From Crocinitomicaceae bacterium (lineage in GTDB: Bacteria > Bacteroidota > Bacteroidia > Flavobacteriales_D > Sanyastnellaceae): 7,068 bases of DNA. The number at the start of each line of letters is the position of its first letter. Within the stretch, counting starts at the first letter, position 1. This document shows, piece after piece, positions 6,030 through 7,068 of the stretch. The stretch is from the NCBI GenBank assembly GCA_002729115.1, contig PBWG01000142.1, forward strand, positions 1 to 7,068. Reading direction: 5' to 3'. The notes under the pieces are model-generated. The model saw nothing but the letters and a program-made list of their open reading frames with translations. It ran no database searches and was not told where the DNA came from. Made by a program: the position numbers and the translations under genes.

Positions 6030-7068
6030 TCAGTTTTGTCCAGCTTCTTCCATAGAACGCACAAAGCGCGCCCAAGTTGCCTCGAAGGTGGATTTTTCGA
6101 GCATGACAGGCCATTTGGCCTTGCCCCATCCGTACCAGGCGACGTCCACCACTTGGTCCGCGACGTTCTTCTTGTCGTGGGTCATGTGAGACCAAAGCGA
6201 CTCGGCGTCAGGCCATTGCGCCAGGGGCGTGTTGGGCAGGGGCACGTGGGTCTCGAGCCATCGATCCAAAAACAGGCAGGCCTCGGGCGCGCGGTCCATG
6301 GCTTGGAACAGCACGAACCTCAACCCCAAGGCCACCGCTTCGCCGTGCAGCCAAGGATGGGCTGTCCTCCCGAAATGGGCTTCGACGGCGTGGCCGACGG
6401 TGTGCCCCAAGTTGAGCTGGGCGCGGGCGCCGCGTTCGTGCAAATCGGCATCGACCACGGCAATCTTGGATTGGGCCGACTTCTCGAGTTTCGTGGTCCA
6501 AGCCTCCAGGGCGTCAGGCGATGTGTCCCACGCGGGCCAACTTTCGAGGTGCACCTGGCCCAAGTGGGCGTGGAGCATGGCGTGTTTGGCGACTTCGGCG
6601 AGGCCTGCCCGTCGTTCGCGGTCGGGCAAAGTGACGAGCCACCGTGCGTCGAGGTGCACGAATTCCGGAAGGGTGAAGGTGCCCAGCTGGTTCTTGGACC
6701 CGCGCCAGTTGATGCCGGTTTTGCCGCCCCAGGCGGCGTCGACCATGGCCAGGGTGGTTGTGGGCATGTGCGCCACACGAAGCCCACGCTTCCAAACAGC
6801 GGCGGCCAACCCCACGGCGTCGCTCAAAGCGCCTCCCCCACAGGTCAGCACCAAGGAGGACCGGGTGAGGCCGTGCGCCTGAAACGTGTCGAAGAGGTGG
6901 GGCATCGCGTCCCAGCACTTCAAGGCTTCTCCGCCATTCAGTTCGAGAACGTCCCAACGGCCAGGGCACGCTCCGTCCAACGCGCCGGCGTACTCCGCAA
7001 GCACCTCAGGCGCCAGGCCAGATTCACGCACCCACAACACGCGGTCGGCGTCTGCAGGGAGAAGCTGG
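6030..7068 (-). CDS. aroB: AroB, 3-dehydroquinate synthase (5' end outside the window)
   Basis: AroB uses NAD and a divalent metal, usually zinc, to convert DAHP to 3-dehydroquinate, the second step of the shikimate pathway. A GTG at 7040 is a possible start, but the frame stays open to the window edge and its residues (QLLPADADRVLWVRESGL) match the first beta strand of AroB. I therefore treat the gene as truncated, with perhaps 15-25 residues missing. Numbering from the GTG, the NAD loop is GGGALSDAVGLAAA (68-81); Ser-Asp replaces the common Gly-Asp. PTTTLAMVDAAWGGKTGIN spans 93-111. Metal ligands are Glu149 (GLAEVAK), His213 (LNLGHTVGHA) and His232 (WLHGEAVALG). Lys152, Lys192 (SKIAVVDAD), Asn210 and the DKKN motif (289-292) complete the active site. 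The segment between the two metal histidines is two residues longer than in E. coli. The gene ends 11 nt before lpxD. Confidence 0.95.
   Translation of the reverse strand, partial: QLLPADADRVLWVRESGLAPEVLAEYAGALDGACPGRWDVLELNGGEALKCWDAMPHLFDTFQAHGLTRSSLVLTCGGGALSDAVGLAAAVWKRGLRVAHMPTTTLAMVDAAWGGKTGINWRGSKNQLGTFTLPEFVHLDARWLVTLPDRERRAGLAEVAKHAMLHAHLGQVHLESWPAWDTSPDALEAWTTKLEKSAQSKIAVVDADLHERGARAQLNLGHTVGHAVEAHFGRTAHPWLHGEAVALGLRFVLFQAMDRAPEACLFLDRWLETHVPLPNTPLAQWPDAESLWSHMTHDKKNVADQVVDVAWYGWGKAKWPVMLEKSTFEATWARFVRSMEEAGQN

Noticed and set aside
4267..6189. A 640-codon open frame on the plus strand, antisense to lpxD and lpxC-fabZ
   Set aside because: It lies wholly opposite well-supported genes. 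Its product is dominated by Val, His, Gly, Arg and Ala, with no recognisable domain, as expected from reading the reverse of GC-rich codons.

Overview
The window reads as chromosomal DNA of a GC-rich Bacteroidota bacterium, probably a Flavobacteriales-type lineage. Three points support this: a fused LpxC-FabZ protein, a secreted protein with a type IX secretion (T9SS) C-terminal sorting domain, and a DUF4301 protein, all characteristic of this phylum. Start sites also lack clear Shine-Dalgarno sequences, as is usual there. I cannot name a genus.

Layout. Positions 1-686 (+) hold the C-terminal part of a DUF4301 protein. A convergent spacer (687-758) carries a stem-loop terminator oriented for the minus strand. 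From there every gene is on the minus strand. Read in the direction of transcription, right to left, they are aroB (3-dehydroquinate synthase, 5' end outside the window), lpxD, lpxC-fabZ, lpxA, and a single-domain ABC ATPase. After an 80-nt gap comes a T9SS-exported protein with two copies of a Cys-framed domain, which ends at the terminator.

How the genes work together. LpxA puts the first 3-hydroxyacyl chain on UDP-GlcNAc. The LpxC half deacetylates the product, and LpxD adds the second acyl chain. The FabZ half dehydrates 3-hydroxyacyl-ACP, the same donor pool that LpxA and LpxD use, so the fused gene joins lipid A synthesis to fatty acid synthesis at their branch point. Gaps from aroB to the ABC gene are 11, 15, 3 and 2 nt, which strongly suggests one operon. 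AroB belongs to the shikimate pathway and is biochemically separate. The ABC protein's role is unknown.

Most of the window is ordinary core-genome content, and I see no convincing undescribed system. The points most worth a second look are the duplicated-domain T9SS cargo, the non-canonical motifs of the ABC ATPase, the uncharacterised DUF4301 protein, and the aroB-lpx linkage. There is no sign of tRNA, rRNA, CRISPR, insertion sequences or phage genes, and no gene-free stretch over 300 bases.
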